64,000 nucleotides of DNA from Asterias rubens (taxonomy: Eukaryota > Echinodermata > Asteroidea > Forcipulatida > Asteriidae), in the NCBI RefSeq assembly GCF_902459465.1, contig NC_047065.1, forward strand, positions 14,981,634-15,045,633, given 5' to 3'. Of this stretch, positions 19,424-30,466 are shown in pieces. A program made the translations under genes and the position numbers. How positions within the stretch are numbered: position 1 is the stretch's first letter; each line of letters opens with the position of its first letter. The notes under the pieces were generated by a model that was not told the DNA's origin, made no database searches, and was given only the letters and a program-made list of their open reading frames with translations.

Positions 19424-20340
19424 AGTGTAGGGCCTACTGCTGAATTATAAATGCACATTCATGTGAGTATTCTTACCTAATCAAAATAAATCACAAACAA
19501 AATCATACTTAACGATTTGTTTGAATTTTCCACTGAGGGGCCGCTCGAATGTCTCCAATGGGGGAGTTCAAAATAAGCAGGAAACTAGTCACAAATGGTA
19601 TAAGCATAATTTAGTGTGCTTTACCTATTTTTTGTTCTACCCCGGGTCTCCTTTAAATGGGTGATTCAGTGAAAACAGGAATGTATTTATTTTTCCAAAG
19701 GCCTAAACCAAAAGTAGTATTTAATATCCCTTCGAAATGTCATCAACATGATGAAGACAACTTTAGCTTTGAACTACTCATGATGTTTGTTAACACCACG
19801 GAGAGATTGTTTTTCAAGACTGGAACCGCAGACATTATTTTGCGGTTGTAAGATAATCTAGAACCCAAACATTAACAAGAAGATTATTCCTGGCCTCCGG
19901 GATGTTATTTTTTAGAAAATGGGGGTAATTCGGAAGCGGTTGTGTTTGTGTAGTAAAATCTGCAATGGTTAATAAAGAGATATTTTAAAAGAGAGAAAGA
20001 GAAGAGAAGTGACCAAATGTAATGAAAAGAAGAAAAGTGGCAAAAAAGTCGTCTCGTAGGTCTGTGGTGTGATAAGAAAAGCAGGCATTTTCATTCGTTT
20101 ATTTTTGAAGTGTTATTATTTTATTACCATGATGACGATAATTACTCTCTTTACTTTCGACAACATCACCCATGGTGTCAATTTATACACCTTAGTTCTT
20201 GCAGTGCACGTTACAGCCAACCGTCATTTTGAGTGCAATACAATAAAAGTGCAGTGCAATTTGTTGCTTCCAAGTTGCCTTAAAAAATTGCCCTGTGTGA
20301 CATGACCTTAAGACTCGAGTCCAAGGAAGGTTTGGATCTA
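19424..20340. other. Intergenic stretch, nothing recognised
   Basis: AT-rich sequence with short open frames only; no repeat or coding signature supported. Confidence 0.3.
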
Positions 20341-20344
20341 GGCT

Positions 20345-20460
20345 GAACACCTGACGTCACACTTCGAGACTCGTGAATTACGCCAGATATCAGCCTTCAG
20401 CGGATGTCCGGATCCGTACAAAATGTACCTTTGACCTCGTATCCATTTCACATTAAGATT
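20345..20460. mobile_element. Half copy of the hairpin MITE at 30271-30466
   Basis: Shares ACCTGACGTCAC..TTCGA, GACTCGTGAATTACGCCAGA and TACCTTTGACCTCGTATCCA with the right half of the 30271-30466 element; only one arm is present. Confidence 0.45.
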
Positions 20461-20937
20461 CGCAGTCACATACTATAACGTACATGTACATGATGTACAC
20501 AACATTACGTACTCTAAAAGGGTTTTAAAAAACACTCGTTTTGTCTGTCATACCACTATTGCGAAGAGCCATTAATGGTGGACATTTTTAGAGTGAAAGA
20601 CGCCGGGTTATTCCTGTTCGATTTGAAATGAAGTTCGTTCCAATCACTCAAAAAAGAGTGATGAAATTGGCTTTCACTCTCACAACTGACACCACTCCAA
20701 CAGGAGAGATACAATTTTCACTCTCACATACATGTACACATTGTACATAACAAGTATGTATAATCAGCATGCAGACGACTGAAAGTGCAGGTGATTGAAA
20801 GTGCACCTGACAAACGTCACCCCGGACCAATCAAAACACAGATTTGGAAAGCTTACGTCGTCAAAGCACGTTAATCCAATGAAATCATTGTACTCATGGA
20901 AATTCGCATCGGGAATAATGAATATTAGTTTTTGTTT

Positions 20938-21070
20938 TACCCATTATACACCGTTGTGTGTTAGCACTGCATAATACTCAGTACTTTCCCGAGCTCTGTG
21001 AAAACAAATCGCACTATAATTACTCGGTTGTGATTCGAACCCACGACCTTTGCCATGCTAAAGAACGAAC
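20938..21070 (-). mobile_element. tRNA-derived SINE, family 1
   Basis: Minus-strand B-box-like GTGGGTTCGAATCACAACC and the 3' part complementary to TACACCGTTGTGTGTTAGCA. The head is partly degraded after TTTGCCATGC. Confidence 0.65.
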
Positions 21071-21419
21071 GCTCTCATAGCCTATCAGGTTATGAACGTA
21101 AGCTCAGTGCCTACCTGCGAACATGCGAACATGCGATTGTGGACACCAATTGCGGAAGTTCGGACTCAAAATCTCTCTGAAATAACACTCAGTATTATTT
21201 TGGTCACTCCATCAACATTTGTGGTTGTTATTGTAACACGATTCAACATTTTTAAAAACACGAATTTTGAGCCTGGAAGCGGACGAGGGTCGGTCGGGTT
21301 ATCCTAGTTTTAAAAGAAATATAAAAAAAAGTGCAGACACCGAACCCAGAAGTAACCAGAGTTAAATGATAGCCATCAAAATAAAAACATATTCTTTGAC
21401 CTAAAATGACTTAAAATAT

Positions 21420-21690
21420 ACACTTTGCTAACTCACAAGCTGAAAGTGTTGTGACAATAGTGATCACACCTGTAGTAAATACCAACACAAATACACAGAA
21501 GTACCTTGTAAATAAATAAATAAATAAATAAAGTGTGTAAACACTTTGTTTACGCACAAAATACATTTGTTGTGACAAACAGACGATCGCACCTGGAGTA
21601 TTATACAAAGAATAGTACAAAGAAGTACCTTAAAAATAAACAAAGTGTTAAAACACTTTGTTTACTCACAACATACCTGAGTAAATACAA
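21420..21690. repeat. Tandem AT-rich repeat, two to three ~110-bp units
   Basis: Units share ACACTTTG.T.AC.CACAA, GAGTATTATACAAAGAATAG and AAGTACCTT.AAAATAAA; internal palindromes such as GTAAACACTTTGTTTAC and AAAGTGTTAAAACACTTT recur. (AATA)n at about 21510-21530. Confidence 0.5.
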
Positions 21691-21699
21691 ACAACACAG

Positions 21700-22835
21700 A
21701 CCATCAAAGGATGTCAACACCTTGATTGGTTTGTTTGACGTGGCTTTATTCTCTCGGATAAAACGAACAAATGCCTTTTCAATCATCTACATGTACATTA
21801 TTGTTGTTATTTAGTTTTTTTTATAGAGATTACTTTGAACATTTTGTGATGAGTACGAATTTGACAAGCAGCTATTTGAAGGAGTAGAAATCGGAATGAT
21901 CTTGACAATTTAAAATTGAGCTTCGAAGTCCGGCTTTAAGTATTTACAATCCCTCGTCTTCATCCGCTGCCTCCTGCGCATTGTCAATAACAAGCACAAA
22001 CAGATAACTTAGACCAAAAATAAAAACTGTTTATCGTCCCCGCCCGCATCCTTTTTAAATAGAGGCCGCCTCCTTTAGTTTTTTAAACGAAGACAAAAAA
22101 GGTACATTTGAACGATCTTCGACGGTTTTTATTTTTTTTTAAATAGCGATCCGGATGTCTTTAAAACTGTGTCGGCCGGCCATTTTGAAAAAAGGCCCTC
22201 GATTCTTGTTTTTTTCTTCAAGAAGGCAGGACGTTAAAACTGTTTTGTTTTTGGGCCTTTACTTGATTCATGACGAAGAGGTCTGTGGTGAGAGGAAAAA
22301 GAGCGATGGGGGGGGGGGGGGTTACAACGAGGGGAGGGATTATCAGGGAGAGAATTGAGATTCACATGAAGAGAACTGCGTACAGTTCGAGAAGGGCTTA
22401 TTTTGTCAGCAGGCTGACTGGCTTTCATCTTGCATGCCGCAAATTATTTGGCATTCCGAAGGGTTTCTCGAACTTTTTATTTCTGGAAAGATGTCGTTAA
22501 AAACATATACGCACACAGCCTGAAAGAATTCGGAATAGTATAGCAGCTATTGCCTGGTACCAATCATCCTGGAACATGTTTTCACCTGAACTGTTGTCAT
22601 CTTCGGGAAAGGTGGATTTGAATGTCGACCTCTCCATTCATCTTTTTTCTGACAGGAGAATACTTGGAAAAGGAAACATAGTTTGGGTCCCTAAAAGTTT
22701 GAATATATAATAAGGAGCGTTACCGCGGTAACTCTTCTCAGAGTCTGCATGTGCATTCCTATAGAGGTTATTCTTCTATTATTTTGTATTTGAAACATTC
22801 GAACGGCTCCAAAAACCAAAGGTTTATTTTGCTAT
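21700..22835. other. Intergenic stretch, nothing recognised
   Basis: A G homopolymer of about 14 bases lies near 22308-22321. Open frames around it owe their length to low-complexity sequence; none resembles a known protein. Confidence 0.3.
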
Positions 22836-22839
22836 AAAA

Positions 22840-23150
22840 TAGTTGTTAGCAAAAAAAATATATATTGAAAACGGGCAATGGAGAAAGCTATTGATATTAT
22901 TGTCTCTGAAGTAAACGTAGTTTTTTTCTTTTAGAAAAAGATAATTTCTCACTCAAACATTATAAGACTCCAGGCCTGGAGCCTTTTATTAGGCATCTGC
23001 AAGCACACAAATTTGTGCAACTAGATTTGTTTCTTTATTTTTTATTCTCTTGCAACTTTGATGTCCAGTTAAGCCCAAGTTTTGACAGGTTTGTTGATTT
23101 AATGTATATGAATTGGGATACACCAAGTGAGGATACCGGTCTTTGACAAT
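22840..23150. mobile_element. MITE family 1, degraded copy
   Basis: Contains AATTTCTCACTCAAACATTA, TGCAACTTTGATGTCCAGTT and TACACCAAGTGAGGATACCG, matching interior blocks of the family; terminal repeats are not intact. Confidence 0.55.
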
Positions 23151-23444
23151 GACACAAAGTAGCTCTACGAAAAATAGCTCAATGAAATTGGGTCGAGCTA
23201 TACTCCGAGAAACATCTGGGCACCAAGGCCGAATGTTTCCTTGAACCAAGTAAGATAGAAGGACCAGCAGAGAAAATGATAAGACAGAGCATCAAGGGTG
23301 ACTTGGAGCTGAGTGTGAGATGCATGGTGAACGATGTATTGATAGAGACGTTGATTGAATGAGCAAACTTGAAGAAGATGATGAGAACAGTGTGTTTCAT
23401 CCGCTCAGAGCTCAAAACATCTGCCATGGAAACAAATTGCTAAG

Positions 23445-23945
23445 GCCATGCATGCAGAGAGATTTTCTGTGAACCGAAATGCATTGAAAGAATGTGTTGT
23501 TGTCATGTGAAAGTAGGGCAGTGTTTGAACTGTTGCGTTGTCGCTGGTGTTTATTCAGAGGCTTAAATGAGACCAGCGTCCCCCTCCCGCTCACATCCCC
23601 GCCCCAAGTTGCCCCTTCTTCCCAATTAACGAGTTCGAACACAATGTACACAATGACTGGTTCGTTACATCAGAAGCCCCCACCCCTTAATGATGTCTTA
23701 TTCTATTAAGCCTACTCTTAACATCAATGGAAACAGACTGCCCACCAGAGAGAAGTTTATGTGAACCGAAATGCATGGAAAGAATGTGTTGTGGATAATG
23801 TGATGAAAAAGAAGGCCAGTGTTGGAACCGCTGTCGCTGCTGGTGTGTATCCAGAGGCGTAAATGAGACACCCCCACCGCGCAGAACCCCGCCCAGGTTT
23901 CTCCCTTTACAGTTATCAAGGTCGAACAAAATGCACAAAATGACA
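23445..23945. repeat. Two diverged ~210-bp tandem copies
   Basis: Segments 23445-23660 and 23740-23945 align throughout: both contain GTGAACCGAAATGCAT..AAAGAATGTGTTGT, TCGCT.CTGGTGT.TATTCAGAGG-like and CCCCGCCC..GTT blocks. Not coding by any evident frame. Confidence 0.55.
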
Positions 23946-24249
23946 CATCCCCAACTTAGTGCAATGTCTAGAATTGGATACGTCACTTATACACTTGGAT
24001 TGTGTGTGCGGGAGGTGCTTTGGTCCTGAAAATACTATACCCATTATTGCTGTGTGGGTTCACACATTGATGAATTTTTGTCATCAGTGGACTGTGGCTA
24101 TACTCAGCAATGTCTCTGTGTGTTGCTTTTTCGTTTGGAAATAAATTGGCACTTAAAAAAACTTGTAATATGTCACCACATTAATAAGCTAATTTTCCGC
24201 TCGTTTAACATTCTCTGAAATATGAACCCTTTTCTACATAAAAAACGGC

Positions 24250-24660
24250 ATGAATTCCAAGATGTACACGACAGCTGCGCCCGGTGCAAGAAGTTCACAC
24301 AAACTTATCCGATCGGACAATTACACGGGTATATTGGCCTAACGAATTAGACGACGGGAGAGACGAAAATAGCAGCGGGCCGGTGCCGTCAGCCACCGGG
24401 GCGCTTTGGCGAGAGAGAAGGCGGCATACAAATTGGGTATAGACTTGTCGACAAGTCGTTAAATGTCTCTTGCAGTGATAGGGGTTTTAAACTCTCCGCG
24501 ATTCCCGCGACACTGGTGACAATTCTCGCGAGACTGCTGGCGCCCCCGGGAGGCTTGCTCTTACAGACGGTCCCAGTTAATGGGGAGTAGTCGGCAGCCA
24601 GAGCTTCGCGAGAGAGCAGTGATCTCGCGAGATAGCAATTGATCGCGGAAACCTAAATTA
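24250..24660 (+). promoter_or_regulatory. CpG-rich promoter-like patch with TCTCGCGAGA elements
   Basis: GC- and CpG-rich interval in AT-rich surroundings. Two perfect palindromes TCTCGCGAGA at 24524-24533 and 24623-24632, plus a half-match TTCGCGAGAG at 24605-24614. Known: this motif drives CpG-island promoters bound by BANP in vertebrates. It lies about 300-400 bp upstream of the Ly6/uPAR exon on the plus strand, so it may be that gene's promoter (inference); a divergent unit is not excluded. Confidence 0.4.
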
Positions 24661-24953
24661 TTACGCCACCAACCCATCGAATAACAATATAATATCAAAT
24701 AGCGCACGTATCTACCAAAAAGGTACAAAAGAAGGCGCTTAGTACATTTTTACAGAAAGATAAAGTTATTGAAGTTAAGAAATCTGACACCCTTAACTGT
24801 CAAAAAGTATCGACAGCAGTCATTAGAAACAACAACTTATTATGTTCTTACAGTGTCTCACTTCTTTTCCAATAGGTAAGAGAACCACTTTAGGACTTAA
24901 CGCATTTCGTTTCACCCACCGTCATTGTCTGATACAGGTGATCTTATAATGAC

Positions 24954-27722
24954 ATGAACTTGGTCAAATCTTGCGGTGTATCGTCCGAATGTCCAGGTAG
25001 CAGCCACACAACTTCTTCGTGCCAACCGTATGAGGCAGGCTGGTCGTGTACTTTATGCTGCAAGGACAATTTGTGTAACAGTGGTGCCAACGGTAACGTA
25101 CCGAGACCCCCTCCATATCCACCCATACCAGACCCCCTAGTAAGGCGACTAACCAGTGGCTGTGGAACAACGAAGGATAATTGCCAAACAACCTTAACTT
25201 GGTCAGGTAGGTCAAGTTGATGCAAGTACTAAACATTTGCCTGCATTCTTTACCCCAAATTAACTTTCTAAAACAGTGTCCCGGTAACGGTAAAGGCAGA
25301 GGCCCAGAAGAGGTTCTTAATTTCTTTTGTATTTTTTTTTTTTAATTCTGTACCTTTGTTCGGAAAAACATTCCTGATTTTTAGTTTTGGTTTCTTTGTG
25401 TGTAGAAACATCAATGACGTTGATGACAGGTTTCTCGTTCATATGGTGTTGTTTCTTTTCACATGGTGTTGTTTCTCTTTCACGTGGTAGTAGTGTTTTT
25501 CTTTCACGTGGTAGTGTTTCTCTTTAACTGGTATAGTGTTTCTCTTTAACTGGTATAGTGTTTCTCTTTAACTGGTGTAGTGTTTCTCTTTCACGTGGTA
25601 GTATTTCTCTTTCACGTGGTGGTGTTTCTCTTTCACGTGGTAGTGTTTCTCTTTCACGTGGTAGTGTTTTTCTTTCACGTGGTAGTGTTTCTCTTTAATT
25701 GGTGTGGTGTTTCGCTTTCACGTGGTAGTGTTTCTCTTTAATTGGTATAGTGTTTCTCTTTCACGTGGTAGTGTTTTCTTTCACGTGGGAGTGTTTCTCT
25801 TTCACGTGGTAGTGTTTTTCTTTCACGTGGTAGTGTTCTCTTTAATTGGTGTAGTGTTTCGCTTTCACGTGGTAGTGTTTCTCTTAATTGGTATAGTGTT
25901 TCTCTTTCACGTGGTAGTGTTTTTCTTTCACGTGGTAGTGTTTCTCTTTAACTGGTATATTGTTTCTCTTTCACGTGGTGGTGTTTCTCTTTCACGTGGT
26001 AGTGTTTCTCCTTCACGTGGTTGTGTTTCTCTTTAACTGGTATAGTGTTTCTCTTTCACGTGGTGGTGTTTCTCTTTCACGTGTTTGTGTTTCTCTTTCA
26101 CGTGGTTGTGTTTCTCCTTCACGTGGTTGTGTTTCTCTTTAACTGGTATAGTGTTTCTCTTTCACGTGGTGGTGTTTCTCTTTAACTGGTATAGTCTTTC
26201 TCCTTCACGTGGTTGTGTTTCTCTTAAACTTGTATAGTGTTTCTCTTTCACGTGGTGGTGTTTCTCTTTAACTGGTATACTGTTTCTCTTTCACGTGGTA
26301 GTGTTTCTCTTTCATGTGGTAGTGTTTCTGGTTCACATTGTAGTGTTTCTTCTTCACGTGGTAGTGTTTCTTGTTCACGTGGTTGTGTTTCCCTGTCACA
26401 TGGTAGTGTTACTCGTTCACATGGTTGTGTTTATCTTTAACTGGTATAGTGTTTTCTTTCACGTGGTAGTGTTTCTCTTTCACGTGGTGGTGTTTCTCTT
26501 TCACATTTTCTTGTTCACGTTGTAGTGTTTCCCTTTCACGTGGTTGTGTTTCTCTTTCACATTGTAGTGTTTCTTATTCACGGGGTAGTGTTTCCCTTTC
26601 ACGTAGTTGTGTTTCTCTTTCACATGGTAGTGTTTCTTGTTCACGTGGTAGCTAAAGTGTTTCCCTTTCACACGGTAGTGTTTCCTGTTCACGTGGTAGT
26701 GTTTCCTGTTCACGTGGTAGTGACAATCTTTCACGTGGTAGTGTGTTCTCTTTCACGTGGTATTGTTTCTCTTTCACGTGGTAGTGTTTCTCTTTCACGT
26801 GGTAGTGTTTCTCTTTCACGTGGTAGTGTTTCTCTTTCACATTGTAGTGTTTCGCTTTCGGATGGTAGTGTTTCTCTTTCACGTGGTAGTGTTTCTCCCG
26901 TAGTGTTTCTCTTTCACGTGGTTGTGTTTCTCTTTCACATAGTGTTTCTCTTTCATGTGGTATTGTTTCTCTTTCATGTGGTAGTGTTTCTCTTTCACGC
27001 GGTAGTGTTTCTTTTTCACGTGGTTGTATTTCTCTTTCACATGGTTGTGTTTCTCTCTTACATGGTGTTTATCTTTCACGTGGTAGTGTTTCTCTTTCAC
27101 GTGGTAGTGTTTCTCTTTCACGCGGTAGTGTTTCTCCTTTACGTGGTAGTGTTTCTTTTTCACGTGGTTGTGTTTCTCTTTCACGTGGTTGTGTTTCTCT
27201 TTCATGTGGTAGTGTTTCTCTTTCACGCGGTAGTGTTTCTCCTTCACACGGTAGCGTTTCCCTTTACGGTGTATACTGTTTCTTGTTCCTGTGGTAGTCT
27301 TTTAAAAACAAATCCCAGCTTCTCTGAGCATGGCCATGATACCCCATTGATGAACGCAAATTTCAAAATCTTCCTCAATTTCACGGATCTTTTCCAGACT
27401 GTTTTCGTTTTTGTTTATACATGTTTCAAAAAACATTGTTTAAATGTAAATATATACTCTTTCTTTAATTTCAGACGAATCTCGCCGTATTCAAATCAAC
27501 AAACAATGCGCTTCACAGAACAACATTCTCGTTGGTAATATTTTCCAATACACTGCTCAGTGTAACATTCCAGCTGTAGATCCTGGTTACTGTGTAACTT
27601 GCTGTCTGGATAACAGTTGCATGTTGGAAACTACAGATGCAGCTGTAAGGCCTATTGTGTTTACATCGCTGCACCAATCTTTGCTTCTTCTGACAACAGT
27701 CCTTACTAGATTGCTTTGTTGA
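24954..27722 (+). CDS. Ly6/uPAR-domain, GPI-anchored-type surface protein (two exons; 5' end unresolved)
   Basis: Seen: exon 24954-25206 (donor GTCAG|GTAGGT, phase 1) joins exon 27475-27722 (acceptor TTTCAG|AC), keeping one frame of 166 residues. Cys pattern: the end of one three-finger domain (C7, C13, C23, C32, CC35-36, CN41-42), a Pro-rich linker, then a second, apparently incomplete domain (C70, C77, C96, C114, C124, CC127-128, C133) that lacks an obvious N-terminal Cys pair. The C-terminus is hydrophobic (about residues 143-166) and lacks a basic tail, as in GPI-attachment signals. Known: LU-domain proteins are secreted or GPI-anchored. Odd: no signal peptide is encoded; upstream of the first ATG all three frames close soon after the AG at 24936-24937, the Ly6 frame with TGA at 24939-24941. 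So either upstream exons are missing from this model, or the locus is damaged. Family call good, gene integrity uncertain. Confidence 0.65.
25432..27290. repeat. 21-bp minisatellite in the Ly6/uPAR intron, most units with an E-box
   Basis: About 1.86 kb of a 21-bp unit (TTTCTCTTTCACGTGGTAGT + G), roughly 88 units by length. Most carry the palindrome CACGTG; a second variant reads CTTTAACTGGTATAGTG. Because 21 is divisible by three, long spurious frames run on both strands. It fills most of the 2.27-kb intron 25207-27474. Confidence 0.95.
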
Positions 27723-28429
27723 TGGACGGTGAGGACCTAATAATAATATCGCAAATCCTTGACAATATTTAATCCAAGATAGAGGTATCTCTTCTAATAA
27801 TTAAGATATATCTTTTTCGGACGTACAAAGTTAACGTTTAATAACTTTAAAGTCACCTGGAAATATAATTTTTTCTTCTTCAAACAGTAGAGTATATGTT
27901 TCTGAACAATAAAGTATTTGTTTGAGTAATTGTTTTAACGATTTATATGTTTAAAAAAATAAATAAAGTTGTGTGGGGGATGACTCCGCCTACCCCTTTT
28001 GTGACGTCAATCGAGGAAGACTTTAATTTCCGGAACAGAGATAATCTCTACAAAAACACGGCAGGTTGTTCTGTATTTTTTTTGCAACAGCTCCCATTGG
28101 TGGGGCTTACCCGAACCGTAGACTACATACGGCTTCCTGATCTTCCTGACCGAAGTGGCTCCAACCTGTTATTTAACTAATATTCTGTGCACCTTTGTAT
28201 CTATTTAGATAATTGGTAGTAACTGGAGTGGACTTGGTGTGACATCGTTCGCAAAGTAGAGATTAAAAGACACGCTTATCCGTCCAGCACCCTGTAAAAC
28301 AAACGTTTACATGATTTAGAGTCTCATAAACTCCTCTACGAGAAGAGAGTCCACAGGATTTAAGGCAAATGGTGAGGTCTCAATCTATTTGGTTTGCGGT
28401 AACACCATGTGTGAATCTACTTGCCAGGT

Positions 28430-28690
28430 AGAGTTTGTTCTTTGAGAACTGTCTTTCTTTGTTGTAATACCGCGGAGTAGATTTATCGGATGTTCGGGAG
28501 ACTTCTCGGTTTTGAAAAGAACTGTCCTGCTTTTTATAACTATTACTCGGGCGGAAGGTATAGAAAATTGGCTGGGATTACTACTGTAGCTGTAAATGAT
28601 CGTATAACTGCACTACCGCGGAGTCAGTTCTTGATTTGGTCTCAATGTTTCGGCTAGCTTGCTCTAGTTATCGTCAGGAGGGTCATCGTT
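28430..28690 (-). mobile_element. Dispersed repeat with a hammerhead-like core
   Basis: The minus strand matches blocks at 56640-56840 and 58880-59090 (GAAGGTAGAAAAT, AACTGTCCTGC-type, and the CTGACGA...CGAAAC...GAGACC motif). The general form resembles terminal segments of Penelope-like retroelements, but no reverse transcriptase is present. Confidence 0.4.
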
Positions 28691-28829
28691 GGATGGATTG
28701 TGAGAGCTGGTGCCAGACTTTCCATCCTATACCTATACCTAGGTATGGGGGGAAAGGGGCGCGCAAGTTTAAATCAAGCGGGAAAACAAAAACTTGTCGT
28801 GTTGTCTACCTACTGAAAACACCACAGAG

Positions 28830-29455
28830 TTGCGGGGGGGGGGGGGGTATATTACGTGAACACCAACACCGGGTATTGCATTAATTGGAGGGGGTGTTAG
28901 CAAAAAGTGACAGTGTGGAAATGACCCTGTGCCCCCTTTGGGAAATAAAAATGCCTAAAGCTGAGGGTGTGGGTGTGTGTGTGTGTGTGGGAAGGGGTGA
29001 ATTTAAGGGTTGTGTGAGACGAGATTGGATATGTAACTACACCCATAGGGGGCATTCATGCTATGTCAAGAGTGGACTCACACGTACACGTGATGGCCAT
29101 GGAAGTGTGATGCGATGGCTGCGTGATTGGGTTTAACTGCACAGTAACTAATGCAAAAGATGTATACTACTTGGAATATGGACTGTAGTTTGTCGTTGTA
29201 AATGTATAGAATCAGACGCTTGCTACTGCAACCTGCATCTGAAAACCAGATAGATGTATTAACATAGCCTTTAAACAATCTGAGATTTAAAACAACCAAT
29301 GTCACTTTCGCTCGTTATTAATGGTGTACTCATCGGATTAATAATTTAATGGTCCCGTTTGGAATTTTGCTACTTTGTATGTTTTGAAGAATTGTAGGCT
29401 AGGCCCAATGTGTGGTTTTCAACGAAACTGTAAAAAGATATCTGCAATACGGTGC
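28830..29455. other. Intergenic stretch with G-rich and (GT)n tracts
   Basis: A run of about 13 G near 28834 and a (GT)n tract near 28972-28988. No supported gene. Confidence 0.3.
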
Positions 29456-29464
29456 TTAGTGCAA

Positions 29465-29594
29465 AACTTCAACCGTGAAATTTATTTCACGGTTGAAGTT
29501 TGTAAATTTTGCCTTTATGAAGGGGCCGTTTGCAAAACTTCCACCGTGAGATTTACGGCACTTTACCTGGCACCATAGCTGCCAGGTAAAGCAC
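29465..29594. repeat. Cluster of short perfect hairpins
   Basis: AACTTCAACCGTGAAA and its complement TTTCACGGTTGAAGTT are separated by only a few bases; a second half-copy ACTTCCACCGTGAGATTTA follows; then GCACTTTACCTGGCA pairs with TGCCAGGTAAAGCACC at 29556-29594. Confidence 0.6.
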
Positions 29595-30068
29595 CACATT
29601 ATTACGGATATTTTTTACAGTGGGTAACGTGTGTATTAATTCATGTGTTTAATATTAGGCCGATCTGAGGAAAATGTTGTTCCCGTTCTTTTTAACTTAT
29701 AATATGCCTTAAAAGGCATTCTGCGAGACAACTCGCATGATTATGTACAATAAAATGTGGTGTGTTTCTTTATTGGTCCATTCTCGTTACTATTATTTGG
29801 GGTGCATGGTAAAACATAATATCACCAAAGATAATTATCTCCGCTTACGTTGCAACATTAGTCTTGGTGGAAGACCTTCTCCTGTCGACTTCTCACAATT
29901 TCCCCATGAGAGGGCGCTATCATCCACGAACCGCTCTCACAACACTAGAGAGGGCCCCTGTCTTTATCCGCAGCAAGGATTAAGACGTACCTGCTAGGCT
30001 GCTAGTTAGATCCAGTGATCCAATTGGATACAATGATATTGGATAACGGCACGGTGACATGAGCTTTC

Positions 30069-30209
30069 CATAGAGCAAGTTCGAGTGAGGCACTATAGTC
30101 GACCATTGGTTGATTTTGCCTGGTACCTAGGATGTATTGAATGCATAGGTAACCAGGAAAAATCAACCAATGGTCGCCTATATAGTGCCTCACTCGAACT
30201 TGCTCATAG
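30069..30209. mobile_element. Palindromic hairpin element
   Basis: ATAGAGCAAGTTCGAGTGAG on the left is inverted as CTCACTCGAACTTGCTCAT on the right; GACCATTGGTTGATTTTGCC likewise. The two ~55-base arms surround a ~25-base loop. Confidence 0.7.
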
Positions 30210-30270
30210 ATGCCCAAGCAGTACACTCCTATCACGTCTGACATAGAATTTGAATGCATATATCCCTATT

Positions 30271-30466
30271 TGAAATGAATGTAGGTCAAAGGTGAACATA
30301 CACGCCGGTTTGGAGGCAGGTCTCAGGCGTTATTAACGAGCCTCGAAGAGTGACGTCAGATGTTCAGGCTATCACAACACACGAGCCTGACACTTCCAGG
30401 CTCGTGTATAACGCCAGAGACCTCTTGCCGGCGTGTATGTTCACCTTTGACCTACATTCATTTCAC
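30271..30466. mobile_element. Palindromic MITE with ~37-bp arms
   Basis: TGAAATGAATGTAGGTCAAA and GGTGAACATACACGCCGG on the left are mirrored at 30430-30466. Inner blocks GAGCCTCGAAGAGTGACGTC and CACGAGCCTGACACTTCCAG complete the fold. A half copy lies at 20345-20460. Confidence 0.7.

Noticed and set aside
26525-27538. 337-codon plus-strand open frame (and 122-codon minus-strand frame) rich in FLFHVVV / KEKHYHV
   Set aside because: It is the 21-bp minisatellite read in frame; the period is divisible by three. The true coding frame after 27475 is a different one.
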